From positions 62,001-126,000 of the forward strand of contig NZ_NPMR01000001.1 in assembly GCF_002245215.1 (NCBI RefSeq): DNA of 64,000 nucleotides. The letters run 5' to 3'. Position numbers and translations under genes: made by a program. The DNA is from Microbacterium sp. Yaish 1. GTDB taxonomy: Bacteria; Actinomycetota; Actinomycetes; Actinomycetales; Microbacteriaceae. Below are positions 35,528 through 43,986 of the stretch, in pieces (position 1 is the stretch's first letter; every line of letters begins with the position of its first letter). The notes under the pieces are model-generated. The model was given only the letters and a program-made list of their open reading frames with translations, searched no databases and was not told the DNA's origin.

Positions 35528-36369
35528 TGGCCCTCACCACCAATCCCCACCGCCTCGACGCCCGCACGCAGCGCCCGCCCTTCGCCGCCGTGGTGCACTC
35601 CGAATGGATCAAGGCCCTGAGCCTGCCGTCATCCGTTCTCGCGCTCGTCAGCATCCTGTCGGTCGGAGTCGGCGGCAGCCTGTTCCTGGGTCTGACCCTC
35701 GAATCATCCGGCGTGCCCTCGGTTCCATCCATCGAGCGCACGATGGCCGACGTCACGGTGCCGACGGTCGTGCTCGGGCAGATCATCGCCGGTATCTTCG
35801 GCGTCATGACGATCGGCGCCGAATACTCCTCCGGCGCCATGCAGACGACGCTCGTGGCCGTGCCCCATCGGATGCGAATGCTGGCGGCCAAGACGCTCGT
35901 CACCTTCACGACCGTCACCGCCGTGGCCCTCGCCGCGGTGTTCGGCGCGTGGGCGGTCACGAACCCGATCTACGACGGCTTCGGTCTCGGTGCGCCGCTT
36001 ACCTCACCGGGCGTGATGCTCGCGCTCGTGGGCTCGGCCGTCTACCTGGGGCTCTGCGCGGTGTTCGGACTCGGCGCGACGGCCCTCGTCCGCTCGACCA
36101 CGGCGGGATCGATCATCGTCTTCGCCGCGACCCTGCTGCTGCCCGTGCTGAGCTCGGTGCTGCCGTTCGGACTCCTCTCCCGCGTCATCCGTCTGGGCCT
36201 GCTCGGAAACGCCGGCGACGCCATGGGCCGGGTGGGAATCGAGGGCGGGCCGTTCCTCGACCTCTGGAGCGGACACACGAGCGTCGGAGCCGGCTGGCTG
36301 ATCGCCGCGATCTGGGCCGCGGCGGCGCTCGCGATCGGCGCGGTCGCACTGCGGACGAGGGACGCGTGA
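35527..36369 (+). CDS. ABC transporter permease (ABC-2 type)
   Basis: 280 residues. An amphipathic start (FAAVVHSEWIKALSLPSS) is followed by about six membrane helices: roughly 38-58, 90-115, 135-155, 165-190, 195-215 and 255-275. GAEYSSGAMQTTLVAVPHR is the conserved cytoplasmic segment of ABC-2 permeases in bacitracin/lantibiotic-type exporters. Its start overlaps the ATPase stop by one base, and its stop overlaps the kinase start (GTGA). It forms the membrane half of the transporter at 34601. Confidence 0.9.
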   Translation: MALTTNPHRLDARTQRPPFAAVVHSEWIKALSLPSSVLALVSILSVGVGGSLFLGLTLESSGVPSVPSIERTMADVTVPTVVLGQIIAGIFGVMTIGAEYSSGAMQTTLVAVPHRMRMLAAKTLVTFTTVTAVALAAVFGAWAVTNPIYDGFGLGAPLTSPGVMLALVGSAVYLGLCAVFGLGATALVRSTTAGSIIVFAATLLLPVLSSVLPFGLLSRVIRLGLLGNAGDAMGRVGIEGGPFLDLWSGHTSVGAGWLIAAIWAAAALAIGAVALRTRDA

Positions 36370-37562
36370 GCCCGTCCCAGCGACGACGGAACGTGGCGGA
36401 TGCCGTCATCCTCGTCTCGTATCTGATCGTCGCGCTGTTCCTCGGGTACCTCTCCCTCGAGTCGACGATCGCCACTCCCCTGTGGCCGATGCTGCTGCTG
36501 GCGCTTGCCGGTGTAGCGGATGTCGTGGCCTCACGGCGGCATCCGGCGATCGGCTTCGGCGCCGCCGTCGCCCTGATGCTCGTCTCTTTCGCGGTCGGCA
36601 CGGGGGCCGAGGCCCTCCTCGTCGTGGTCGCGCTCTACCGCGCCGCACTCGACGAGGCACGCCGCGCGTGGCTCTGGTTCGGGTGGGCGACCGCCGGAGC
36701 GCTCGTGGCGTCGCTCGCGCTCGCCGTGCGGGTGCGCGTCGGTCCGCCACTGCTCGGCCTGTCACCACGAGAGGATGCCGCCGCCTGGGCCACCGACTGG
36801 GCGAGCATCGCCGTCGTGGTGATCGCAGCGAGCCTCATCGCGACCCTGCTCGGCATCAACGCGGGGCACGGCCGGCGACAGGCCGCAGCGCTCGCCGAGC
36901 GGGCGGAGCACCTGCGGCGCGAGCGCGATCAGGAGGCGAGCATCGCCGCCGCGGCCGAGCGCGAACGCATCGCCCGCGAGATGCACGACGTCATCGCGCA
37001 CAGCCTCGCGGTGATGGTCGCGCTCGCCGACGGCGCGCAGGCCTCGGTCGACCAGCGGCCCGACGAGGCGCACCGCGCCATCGGTCGGGTGAGCGAGACC
37101 GGGCGGCGGACGCTCGGTGAGGTGCGGCGGCTGCTGACCGCGGTGCGCGACGAGCGCGATGCGCCGCTGGCGACGGAGGTGCCCCGGGTGGAACGGATCC
37201 CGGCGCTCGTCGATGAGTTCCGGGCTGCCGGAATCCCGGTGCGGCTGGAACAGACCGGAACCGTGACCGAGGGCGCGGCGGTGAGCCTGACGATCTACCG
37301 CATCGTGCAGGAGGCGCTGACGAACGTCCTGCGGCATGGGCGTGACGTGCTCGACGTGCTCGTGCGGCTGGTGTTCGAGCGCTCCGAGGTGACGATCCTG
37401 GTGAAGGACGTGTCGGCGCCGGCTGCCACGCCCGCATCTCCGGGGCGCGGGCTCGTCGGCATCCGGGAACGGGCCGCCTTCTACGATGGCTCGGTGGAGG
37501 CGGGACCGGTCGCCGGCGGCGGCTGGCGGGTTCTCGTCCGCCTCTCGACGGAGGAACGATGA
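36366..37562 (+). CDS. NarL-type sensor histidine kinase, transporter-linked
   Basis: 398 residues from a GTG overlapping the permease stop. Helices at about 12-30, 40-55, 62-90, 102-122 and 146-163 form an intramembrane sensor. A coiled coil precedes the HisKA_3 phosphoacceptor H207 (REMHDVIAHSLAVMV). The HATPase has the N-box IVQEALTNVLRHG and the G-box GRGLVGIRERA. In such operons the transporter can itself act as sensor. Coupled by ATGA to the response regulator. Confidence 0.93.
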   Translation: MSPSQRRRNVADAVILVSYLIVALFLGYLSLESTIATPLWPMLLLALAGVADVVASRRHPAIGFGAAVALMLVSFAVGTGAEALLVVVALYRAALDEARRAWLWFGWATAGALVASLALAVRVRVGPPLLGLSPREDAAAWATDWASIAVVVIAASLIATLLGINAGHGRRQAAALAERAEHLRRERDQEASIAAAAERERIAREMHDVIAHSLAVMVALADGAQASVDQRPDEAHRAIGRVSETGRRTLGEVRRLLTAVRDERDAPLATEVPRVERIPALVDEFRAAGIPVRLEQTGTVTEGAAVSLTIYRIVQEALTNVLRHGRDVLDVLVRLVFERSEVTILVKDVSAPAATPASPGRGLVGIRERAAFYDGSVEAGPVAGGGWRVLVRLSTEER

Positions 37563-38248
37563 CCCAGCCCGGCGCATCCGAGGCCCGTACGGCGGTGCTG
37601 CTCGTCGACGATCAGGAGCTCATCCGCTACGGCTTGCGGCTCGTGCTCGAGGCTCAGCCCGACCTGGTCGTGGTGGGTGAGGCATCCGATGGCGCCGAAG
37701 CCGTGCAGGCAGCGCAGCGACTGCGCCCCGACGTCGTGCTGATGGACGTCCGGATGCCGGGACTCGACGGCATCGAGGCCACCCGCCGGCTGACCGCGGC
37801 TCTGCCCGAGACGCGGATCATCGTGCTCACGACGTACGACCTCGACGAGTTCGCATTCGGCGCGCTGCGGGCGGGCGCGGCCGGCTTCCTGCTGAAGAAC
37901 ACCCGCCCCGACGAGCTCGTCGCCGCGGTGCGAGCCGTGACGGCAGGTGATGCCGTTGTATCGCCCCGGATCACGGCGAAGCTCATCGACGCGGCGATGC
38001 CGCATCTCTCGCGCACGGGCCGACCGGTATCCCCCGATGCGCTCTCGGCGCTGTCGCCGCGCGAGCGCGACGTGTTCCGCCTCGTCGGGCAGGGCTTGAC
38101 CAACGCCGAGATCGCGGCGGCGCTGCACCTGAGCGAATCGACCGTGAAGGCCCACTTCGGCCGCATCCTGGTGAAGCTCGATCTCGCGAACCGTGTACAG
38201 GCTGTGATCCTCGCCTACGAGCTCGGAGTGGTCAGCGTCGACCGCTGA
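37559..38248 (+). CDS. NarL/LuxR-family response regulator, transporter-linked
   Basis: 229 residues: receiver with D17/D18 acidic pair, phosphoacceptor D63 (LMDVRMPGLDG), T near 93 and K in FLLKNTRPDE. A LuxR HTH follows at the C-terminus (LSPRERDVFRLVGQGLTNAEIAAALHLSESTVKAHFGRILVKLDL). Partner of the kinase at 36366. It probably controls its own operon, including the ABC transporter. Followed by a repeat-bearing intergenic region. Confidence 0.94.
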   Translation: MTQPGASEARTAVLLVDDQELIRYGLRLVLEAQPDLVVVGEASDGAEAVQAAQRLRPDVVLMDVRMPGLDGIEATRRLTAALPETRIIVLTTYDLDEFAFGALRAGAAGFLLKNTRPDELVAAVRAVTAGDAVVSPRITAKLIDAAMPHLSRTGRPVSPDALSALSPRERDVFRLVGQGLTNAEIAAALHLSESTVKAHFGRILVKLDLANRVQAVILAYELGVVSVDR

Positions 38249-38520
38249 GCCTGTTTGCGGCACGGCGCCGCGGTGTGGCTCGCCCGGGCGGGAGCTTCAC
38301 CTGGCGCCTCGCGCCCCCTCGCGAGGTAGGTAGCGGCAACAGGTGACAGGTGAACCGCGTGGGACGGGGCCGCACGCGTGCCAACCTCGCGCAGCTCGAG
38401 TCGCCCCACGGCGGTCGACGTTTCGCTTGGCACCTCGCACCCCCTCGCGGCGCCAACACCGGCCCAAAGTGACAGGTAAAGCGCCCAGGTCAGGAGCGAA
38501 CCGACAGGTGAAGCCCCAGG
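38249..38520. repeat. Gene-free region with short repeats
   Basis: 272 bp between convergent genes. GACAGGTRAA occurs three times (38345-38354, 38471-38480, 38503-38512), with related TTCACCTGG and CCAGGTCAG words and two similar CGCACCCCCTCGCG blocks. Spacing is irregular, so this is not a CRISPR array. No coding frame with a ribosome-binding site. Possibly degenerate intergenic repeats forming hairpins. Confidence 0.45.
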
Positions 38521-39219
38521 TCAGGCGGTGAGCTGATCCAGCAGTGACGTCAGGTGCCCGCGGGTCAGCGCCGCCGCGCGCTCGCCATCGCGGTCGGCGA
38601 TCGCGTCGGCGATGCGCTCGTGCACCTCGTGGTCCGCGTCGCCACCACGAAAGTCACCCACACCAGCACCCCCGCGCCCGCCCCGCGCTCGCAGCATCGC
38701 GACCATGGCCTCGCGACTGCGCGGGGTGAAACCGTCGAACATCTCGAGCAGCAGCGGATTGTGCGACGCGGCGACGATGATGCGGTGGAACGCGGCATCC
38801 GTGTCGACATGTTCCTCGACGTCCGACCGGTGCGCCGCACGCCGGTCGAGGGCAGCACGGAGCGCCCGCAGCTCGGCGGGGGTCCGGCGCACGGCGGCGA
38901 GCGCTGACGCTTCGACCTCGATCGCGAGACGGGCTTCGAGCACGGCGCGGATGTCGGCCCGTCCGACGACGCGCGACCAGTCCTCGGGGGCGTCGAGCGC
39001 GGCGACGAACACACCCGCTCCCTGGCGTGAGGTCAGCACCCCGCGTCCGGCGAGCTGCCGGATCGCCTCGCGAACGGTCGAGCGACCGACGCCGAGCTGC
39101 GGCGCGAGGGTCGTCTCCCCCGGCAGCTTCGCACCCAGCGCCCACTCCCCCGCACGTATCCGCGAGAGCAGCAGCTCGGCGGCCTGGTCGGCGAGGGGTT
39201 CCCGTCGGACGGTGGTCAT
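38521..39219 (-). CDS. GntR/FadR-family regulator (FCD domain)
   Basis: 232 residues. N-terminal winged HTH (about 5-70: LLLSRIRAGEWALGAKLPGE, LGVGRSTVREAIRQLAGRG). The C-terminal FCD ligand domain (about 90-225) has the metal- and ligand-binding pattern around DTDAAFHRIIVAASHN and HERIADAIADRD. FCD proteins sense organic acids or amino acids. It is divergent from leuA; a near-perfect palindrome at 39244-39270 sits between them, so it probably represses itself and leuA. GAGAGG before ATG 39219 favours that start over GTG 39225. Confidence 0.9.
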   Translation of the reverse strand: MTTVRREPLADQAAELLLSRIRAGEWALGAKLPGETTLAPQLGVGRSTVREAIRQLAGRGVLTSRQGAGVFVAALDAPEDWSRVVGRADIRAVLEARLAIEVEASALAAVRRTPAELRALRAALDRRAAHRSDVEEHVDTDAAFHRIIVAASHNPLLLEMFDGFTPRSREAMVAMLRARGGRGGAGVGDFRGGDADHEVHERIADAIADRDGERAAALTRGHLTSLLDQLTA

Positions 39220-39243
39220 ACCCACATCCTCTCACCGATCAGG

Positions 39244-39270
39244 CAACACCTCAGCTTGTCTGAGGGGTTG
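39244..39270. promoter_or_regulatory. Palindrome between the GntR gene and the leuA leader
   Basis: CAACACCTCAG (39244-39254) and CTGAGGGGTTG (39260-39270) form an 11-bp inverted repeat with one mismatch and a 5-bp centre (CTTGT). This is the size and symmetry of a FadR-type GntR operator. It lies 25 bp before the regulator start and 17 bp before the leader-peptide start, where binding would affect both genes. Confidence 0.6.
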
Positions 39271-39286
39271 TGCTAGCGTCTGGGTC

Positions 39287-39334
39287 ATGCTCGATCGTCG
39301 CGACCTCCTTCTTCGCCGCCACGGCGGGGCCTAG
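39287..39334 (+). CDS. leuA leader peptide
   Basis: A 15-codon frame encoding [15 protein letters not shown] with three consecutive Leu codons (CTC CTT CTT) and an early Leu, ending in TAG. It precedes mutually exclusive hairpins and the 2-isopropylmalate synthase gene. That is the layout of actinobacterial leu leader peptides, where ribosome stalling on scarce Leu-tRNA changes the downstream fold. Gene-level evidence is positional and compositional. Confidence 0.7.
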   Translation: MLDRRDLLLRRHGGA

Positions 39335-39336
39335 CC

Positions 39337-39375
39337 AGACCGGCTCCCCACCGTGGAGCCTCCCCGCGCCGGTCT
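39337..39375 (+). promoter_or_regulatory. leuA attenuator: competing hairpins
   Basis: AGACCGGC (39337-39344) pairs perfectly with GCCGGTCT (39368-39375). GGCTCC (39342-39347) pairs with GGAGCC (39355-39360). The two stems share bases 39342-39344, so they compete in part. They start right after the leader stop codon and end 27 bp before the leuA start. This fits transcription or translation attenuation tied to leader translation. Confidence 0.6.
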
Positions 39376-39401
39376 CCCCTCTGAGCAATGCGAGAAGACC
39401 C

Positions 39402-41183
39402 ATGACGATCCACGCCTCCGCCCGCCTCTCCACGCCCGCGGGCCCCGTCCCCGCCGATGCGCCCTCCTGGAACCGGCAGCGCCGGTCGCAGATGCCGTCG
39501 CACCGGTACCGCGACGCGTTCGCGCGCGTCGACATCCCGGCGGCGGATCAGACAACCCAGCGCAGCTGGCCCGCCAACCGCCTCACGTCCGCACCGCTGT
39601 GGGTGCCCGTCGACCTCCGCGACGGCAACCAGGCCCTCGCCGAACCCATGGATCCCGAGCGCAAGCGTCGCTTCTTCGAGCTGCTCGTCACGATGGGATA
39701 CAAGGAGATCGAGGTCGGCTACCCCTCCGCCTCCCAGACCGACTACGACTTCGTGCGGCTGATCGCCGAGACCGATCTCGCCCCCGACGACGTCACGATC
39801 GTCGTGTTCACGCCCGCACGGCGCGACCTGATCGAGCGGACGGTCGCGTCGATCCGCGGCATCCGCAACGAGGTCGTCATCCACATGTACACCGCGACCG
39901 CGCCGGTGTGGCGGGATGTCGTGCTGGGGCGCGACCGTACCGAGCTGGCAGAGCTCATCCTCGCGGGCGGCGAGGACGTGCTGCGCCTCGCGGGCGACGC
40001 GGCGAACGTCCGCTTCGAGTTCTCGCCCGAGGTCTTCAACCTCACCGAGCCCGACTACGTGCTCGAGGTCTGCGACGCGATGACGACCCTGTGGGATGCC
40101 ACGCCCGCGCGCCCCGTCATCCTGAACCTCCCCGCCACCGTCGAGATCGCGACACCGAACGTGTACGCCGATCAGATCGAGTACATGCATCGACACCTCG
40201 CCCGTCGCGACTCGGTGATCCTGTCGGTCCACCCGCACAACGACCGCGGCACCGGCATCGCCTGCGCCGAGCTGGCCGTGCTCGCCGGGGCCCAGCGCGT
40301 CGAGGGGTGCGTCTTCGGCAACGGCGAGCGCACCGGCAACGTCGACATCGCCACGCTCGCGCTCAACCTGCATGCGCAGGGCGTCGACCCGATGATCGAC
40401 TTCTCCGACATCGATGAGATCCGGCGCACCGTCGAGTACTGCAACCGCATCGAGATCCACCCCCGGCATCCGTACGTCGGAGACCTCGTGCACACGGCCT
40501 TCAGCGGCACGCACCAGGACGCGATCAAGAAGGGCTTCGCCGAGCACCGCGAACGTGCCGCCGCGCTCGGGTGCGACGAGGGCGACATCGACTGGCGTGT
40601 GCCCTACCTGCCGATCGATCCCGCCGACCTGGGGCGCAGCTACGACGCCGTCATCCGAGTGAACTCGCAGTCGGGCAAGGGCGGCGTCGCGTACCTGCTC
40701 GAGACGGCGTACGGCATCGAGCTGCCGCGGCGGTTCCAGATCGAGTTCGCCCGGCACGTGCAGCGGCACACGGATGCCGGCGGCGGCGAGGCTACGGCGA
40801 GCGAGCTGTGGGAGCTGTTCCGGACGACCTATCTCGACGACATCACGACCGGCCCGCGGCTGACGCGCTACGACTCGACGGATGCCGGCACCGAGATCAC
40901 CCTCACCGTCGATGGGGCTACGCACACCAGCGAGCACCCCGGAGTCGGACCCGTCGAGGCGCTGACCGCCGCCCTCGCCGAGCACGGGATCGCCATCGAG
41001 GTGCTGAGCCTGCACCAGAGCAGCATCGGCAGCGGCGCCGATACCGACGCCCTGACCCTCGTCGAGTACCGTGACGGCTCCGGCGTGGTCGCCTGGGTCG
41101 CCGGCTCGGACCGGTCCGTGCTCGCCGCCACTCTCGACGCGATCATCCGCGCCGCGGAGAGGTCGGCCGAAGCGTCATACTGA
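39402..41183 (+). CDS. leuA: 2-isopropylmalate synthase
   Basis: Condenses acetyl-CoA with 2-ketoisovalerate, the first committed step of leucine synthesis. 593 residues, the long actinobacterial form: a HMGL-like TIM barrel with DLRDGNQ at 71-77 (catalytic R73, metal D74), HPHNDRG from 277 (metal His 277/279), and [10 protein letters not shown]. The C-terminal LeuA regulatory domain (about 470-590) has the [11 protein letters not shown] feature and is where leucine feedback binds. The ATG at 39402 has GAGAAG upstream, whereas an in-frame ATG at 39270 falls in the operator and leader. Regulated by attenuation and probably by the divergent GntR protein. Confidence 0.96.
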   Translation: MTIHASARLSTPAGPVPADAPSWNRQRRSQMPSHRYRDAFARVDIPAADQTTQRSWPANRLTSAPLWVPVDLRDGNQALAEPMDPERKRRFFELLVTMGYKEIEVGYPSASQTDYDFVRLIAETDLAPDDVTIVVFTPARRDLIERTVASIRGIRNEVVIHMYTATAPVWRDVVLGRDRTELAELILAGGEDVLRLAGDAANVRFEFSPEVFNLTEPDYVLEVCDAMTTLWDATPARPVILNLPATVEIATPNVYADQIEYMHRHLARRDSVILSVHPHNDRGTGIACAELAVLAGAQRVEGCVFGNGERTGNVDIATLALNLHAQGVDPMIDFSDIDEIRRTVEYCNRIEIHPRHPYVGDLVHTAFSGTHQDAIKKGFAEHRERAAALGCDEGDIDWRVPYLPIDPADLGRSYDAVIRVNSQSGKGGVAYLLETAYGIELPRRFQIEFARHVQRHTDAGGGEATASELWELFRTTYLDDITTGPRLTRYDSTDAGTEITLTVDGATHTSEHPGVGPVEALTAALAEHGIAIEVLSLHQSSIGSGADTDALTLVEYRDGSGVVAWVAGSDRSVLAATLDAIIRAAERSAEASY

Positions 41184-41187
41184 CCTC

Positions 41188-41931
41188 GTGAGGATCGCGA
41201 TCGCCGGCAGCACCGGCACCGTCGGCAAGCTCGTCCACAGCATCGCCACCGAACGCGGACATGACGTCGTCGCGCTCGCGCGCAGCAACGGTCATGACCT
41301 CGAGCATGCCTCGCTCCCACCGTCGGTGCTGGACGGTGTCGACACGATCGTCGACGTCAGCGGCATCCAGACGCTCTCGCGGCATCGCTCGCGGCGGTTC
41401 TTCGAGAGCGTGTCAGCCAACCTGCAGCAGGCGGGAACGGCCGCCGGGGTCGGGCACCTCGTCGCGCTGTCGATCGTCGGCATCGACGGGGTGGATGCCG
41501 CGTACTACGGCGGGAAGCTGGCACACGAGCGGGCCGTGCAGCGCGGGGCGCTCCCCCGCACGCTGCTCCGCGCTGCGCAGTTCCATGAGTTCGCCGAGCA
41601 GACGCTCGTCCGCGGGAAGATGGGCCCGATCACGGTCGTGCCGGCCGCTCGGGTACGCCCGATCGCGGCGCGCGAGGTCGCCGAGCACCTCGTCACGCTC
41701 GCGGAGGGCGAGCCGGCCGGCCGGGCGCGCGACCTGACCGGACCTCGCGACGAGCTGCTCATCGACATGGTGCGAGCGCTGCTCGATGCCCGCGGCATCC
41801 GTCGGACCACGATCGAGATGCGCCTGCCGGGCTCGTTCGGTCGCGCGATGTCGTCGGGGCGCCTGCGCGGACACGCGAACGCCGAACGCGGCACCGTCAC
41901 GTTCGCGCAGTGGCTCGCCGCGCAGCACTGA
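41188..41931 (+). CDS. NAD(P)-binding NmrA/SDR-like protein
   Basis: 247 residues with an atypical short-chain dehydrogenase fold: IAIAGSTGTVGKLV dinucleotide loop at about 3-16, then DVSGIQTLSRHRS. GHLVALSIVGIDG and AAYYGGKLAHERAV (Y-x-x-x-K) follow. NmrA-like proteins often bind NAD(P) as a redox sensor or reduce quinones. It starts at GTG 4 bp after leuA; CATACT 6 bp before the GTG allows an internal leaderless promoter as well. Confidence 0.87.
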   Translation: MRIAIAGSTGTVGKLVHSIATERGHDVVALARSNGHDLEHASLPPSVLDGVDTIVDVSGIQTLSRHRSRRFFESVSANLQQAGTAAGVGHLVALSIVGIDGVDAAYYGGKLAHERAVQRGALPRTLLRAAQFHEFAEQTLVRGKMGPITVVPAARVRPIAAREVAEHLVTLAEGEPAGRARDLTGPRDELLIDMVRALLDARGIRRTTIEMRLPGSFGRAMSSGRLRGHANAERGTVTFAQWLAAQH

Positions 41932-41968
41932 CCCACGGGCAGCGGCGCCGGCTCACCGCGCGGCACCG

Positions 41969-42508
41969 TCACGCCGCGGGGTCAGCGTTGGCGGGGTCAG
42001 CGTTCGCCGGGTCGAGCGAGCGCAGGTAGGCGGCGTTGCCGCGCAGCGCGGGCTTGTAGCGGTCGAGCTCATCCGAGTCGACGGCGTCGGCGAGGAGGTC
42101 GAGCAATCCGGCGAGCGCTTGATCGGCCCGGCCGGCTGCGTGGAGCGTGAGAGCCTCGAACGCACCGAGAGACACCGACTGCGGGTACTCCCGCCGCGCC
42201 CGGGCGAACACCGCGAGCGACTCCTCGAGGCGGCCGAGGTTGCGCAGCGTGCTGCCGTACTGCAGCAGGCAGCGGCGCCGGACGTCTGCGCTGAGACCCG
42301 CGTCGAGCGCACGCTCGTACAGCACGCAGGCAGCCGCCTCGTCGCCGGCGGTGTCGTAGGCGCCGGCGAGTTCGTACACGACACGCGGGTCATCGGGATG
42401 CCGCTCGTACAGCGGCAAGAGAGCGGCGATGGTCGGGGCCATGTCGTCGCGATCGCGTGCGGCGAAGATCCGATCGAGTTCGGCGTAGAGGTCGTCCACA
42501 TCCGCCAT
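41969..42508 (-). CDS. Tetratricopeptide-repeat protein
   Basis: 179 residues, soluble, almost wholly TPR-like helices: AALLPLYERHPDDPRVVYELAGAYDTAG, AACVLYERALDAGLSAD, RLEESLAVFARARREYP. Protein-protein interaction role. The C-terminus DPANADPANADPAA comes from a 15-bp tandem repeat (41976-41990 and 41991-42005, 14 of 15 identical), so tail length may vary between strains. The start is ATG 42508 with GCGAGG upstream; a longer frame to 42817 overlaps the amylase gene and is not credible. Confidence 0.85.
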   Translation of the reverse strand: MADVDDLYAELDRIFAARDRDDMAPTIAALLPLYERHPDDPRVVYELAGAYDTAGDEAAACVLYERALDAGLSADVRRRCLLQYGSTLRNLGRLEESLAVFARARREYPQSVSLGAFEALTLHAAGRADQALAGLLDLLADAVDSDELDRYKPALRGNAAYLRSLDPANADPANADPAA

Positions 42509-42593
42509 CCTCGCAGGGCGCCGCCCCTCTACGTCGTCGGGCGCCCGGCGGCAAGGACCTGCGACCCGAAACCGGTTCGTGTTGACTGCGGTG

Positions 42594-43955
42594 ATGAGCA
42601 ACTGGGCCGAGACCGTCATGTTGTGGCACGTGTACCCGCTGGGGTTCACGGGAGCACCGATCCGGCCGGACGGCGCCGACGACGACGGCCAGTCGGATGC
42701 CGGCGGCACAGACCAGCCCGTCGAGCACCGATTGAACCGCATCGAGGCCTGGCTCGACCACGTCGTCGAGCTCGGCCTCAACGGGCTGCTCCTCGGCCCG
42801 GTCTTCCCCTCGAGCACGCACGGCTACGACGCCGTCGACTACTTCCGCATCGATGCTCGGCTCGGTGATGACGGCGACATCGACCGTCTGATCGCGGCCG
42901 CCCACGACCGCGGCATCCGGGTGCTGTTCGACGGTGTCTTCAACCACGTGGGACGCGAGCACCCCGCGTTCGCGGCTCTCGAAGAGCAGGGCCCGGAGGC
43001 TGACACGGCCGACCTCTTCCGCGTGCGGTGGGACGGCTGGCAGCCCGGTGGGCCGGTGGACGCCGACGTCTTCGAGGGGCACGACGCCCTCGTGACGCTC
43101 AACCACGACTCTCCCGCCGTCGCGGATCTCGTCGTGGAGGTGATGACCCACTGGCTGGGTCGCGGCATCGACGGATGGCGACTGGATGCCGCCTACGCCG
43201 TGCCTCCTGCGTTCTGGGCTCGGGTGCTGCCGCGGGTTCGCGCCGAGTATCCCGAGGCGTGGTTCCTCGGCGAGGTCATCCACGGCGACGCCGCTCGCAT
43301 CGTCGAGGAGTCGACGATCGACTCGCTGACGCAGTACGAGCTGTGGCAGGGCATCTGGCACGGCATCGCCGACCGGAACCTGTTCGAGCTGAAGCACGCG
43401 ATCGAGCGGAACAACGAGCTGCTGTCGGTCTTCGCTCCGCAGACCTTCGTCGGCAACCACGACGTCACGCGGATCGCCTCGGCGGTCGGCCCCGACCTGG
43501 TGCCGCACGCGCTGGCGGTGCTCTTCACGGTGGCGGGCGTGCCGTCGGTGTACGCCGGCGACGAGTACGGCTACGAGGCGGTGAAGGAGGAACGACTCGG
43601 CGGCGACGACGCGGTGCGCCCCGAGTTCCCCGACACGCCGCCCGCACCCGAGTCGCTGCCCGAGAGCGCGCAGCACATCCTCCGCACCCATCAGCAGCTG
43701 ATCGCCGTGCGCCGACAGCATCCCTGGCTGCACCGCGCTCACACCGACGTGATCCATATCGGCAACACCGCGATGGTGCTGCGGACCGCGACGGGAACGG
43801 ATGCCGTCATCACGGCTCTCAACCTCGCCGATGAGCCCGTCACCGTGCCCGTCGCCGACGCAAGCCGGCTTCTCGCCGGCACCGCCGACCTGCGGGGCAC
43901 CGACGCCGTCGTGCCGGCACGGGGATACGCGGTGTTCTCCGGTACACCGGCGTAA
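42594..43955 (+). CDS. Glycoside hydrolase family 13 (alpha-amylase family)
   Basis: Cytoplasmic alpha-glucan hydrolase or transglycosylase, 453 residues. Conserved GH13 regions in order: FDGVFNHVG, GWRLDAA with nucleophile D198, FLGEVIHGD with acid/base E227, and VGNHDVTR with D290. There is no signal peptide. The C-terminal small beta domain (about 370-453) is present. It could be a maltogenic amylase, a trehalose-type enzyme or a neopullulanase; motifs do not decide. A GTG 15 bp upstream is an alternative start. It is divergent from the TPR gene and convergent with dnaE2. Confidence 0.92.
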   Translation: MSNWAETVMLWHVYPLGFTGAPIRPDGADDDGQSDAGGTDQPVEHRLNRIEAWLDHVVELGLNGLLLGPVFPSSTHGYDAVDYFRIDARLGDDGDIDRLIAAAHDRGIRVLFDGVFNHVGREHPAFAALEEQGPEADTADLFRVRWDGWQPGGPVDADVFEGHDALVTLNHDSPAVADLVVEVMTHWLGRGIDGWRLDAAYAVPPAFWARVLPRVRAEYPEAWFLGEVIHGDAARIVEESTIDSLTQYELWQGIWHGIADRNLFELKHAIERNNELLSVFAPQTFVGNHDVTRIASAVGPDLVPHALAVLFTVAGVPSVYAGDEYGYEAVKEERLGGDDAVRPEFPDTPPAPESLPESAQHILRTHQQLIAVRRQHPWLHRAHTDVIHIGNTAMVLRTATGTDAVITALNLADEPVTVPVADASRLLAGTADLRGTDAVVPARGYAVFSGTPA

Positions 43956-43986
43956 CGGCCCCGGGATCGCGAACGCCCGCAGCGCG

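Noticed and set aside
38249..38520. CRISPR array
   Set aside because: Repeats are 10 bp, irregularly spaced and imperfect; no cas genes in the window.
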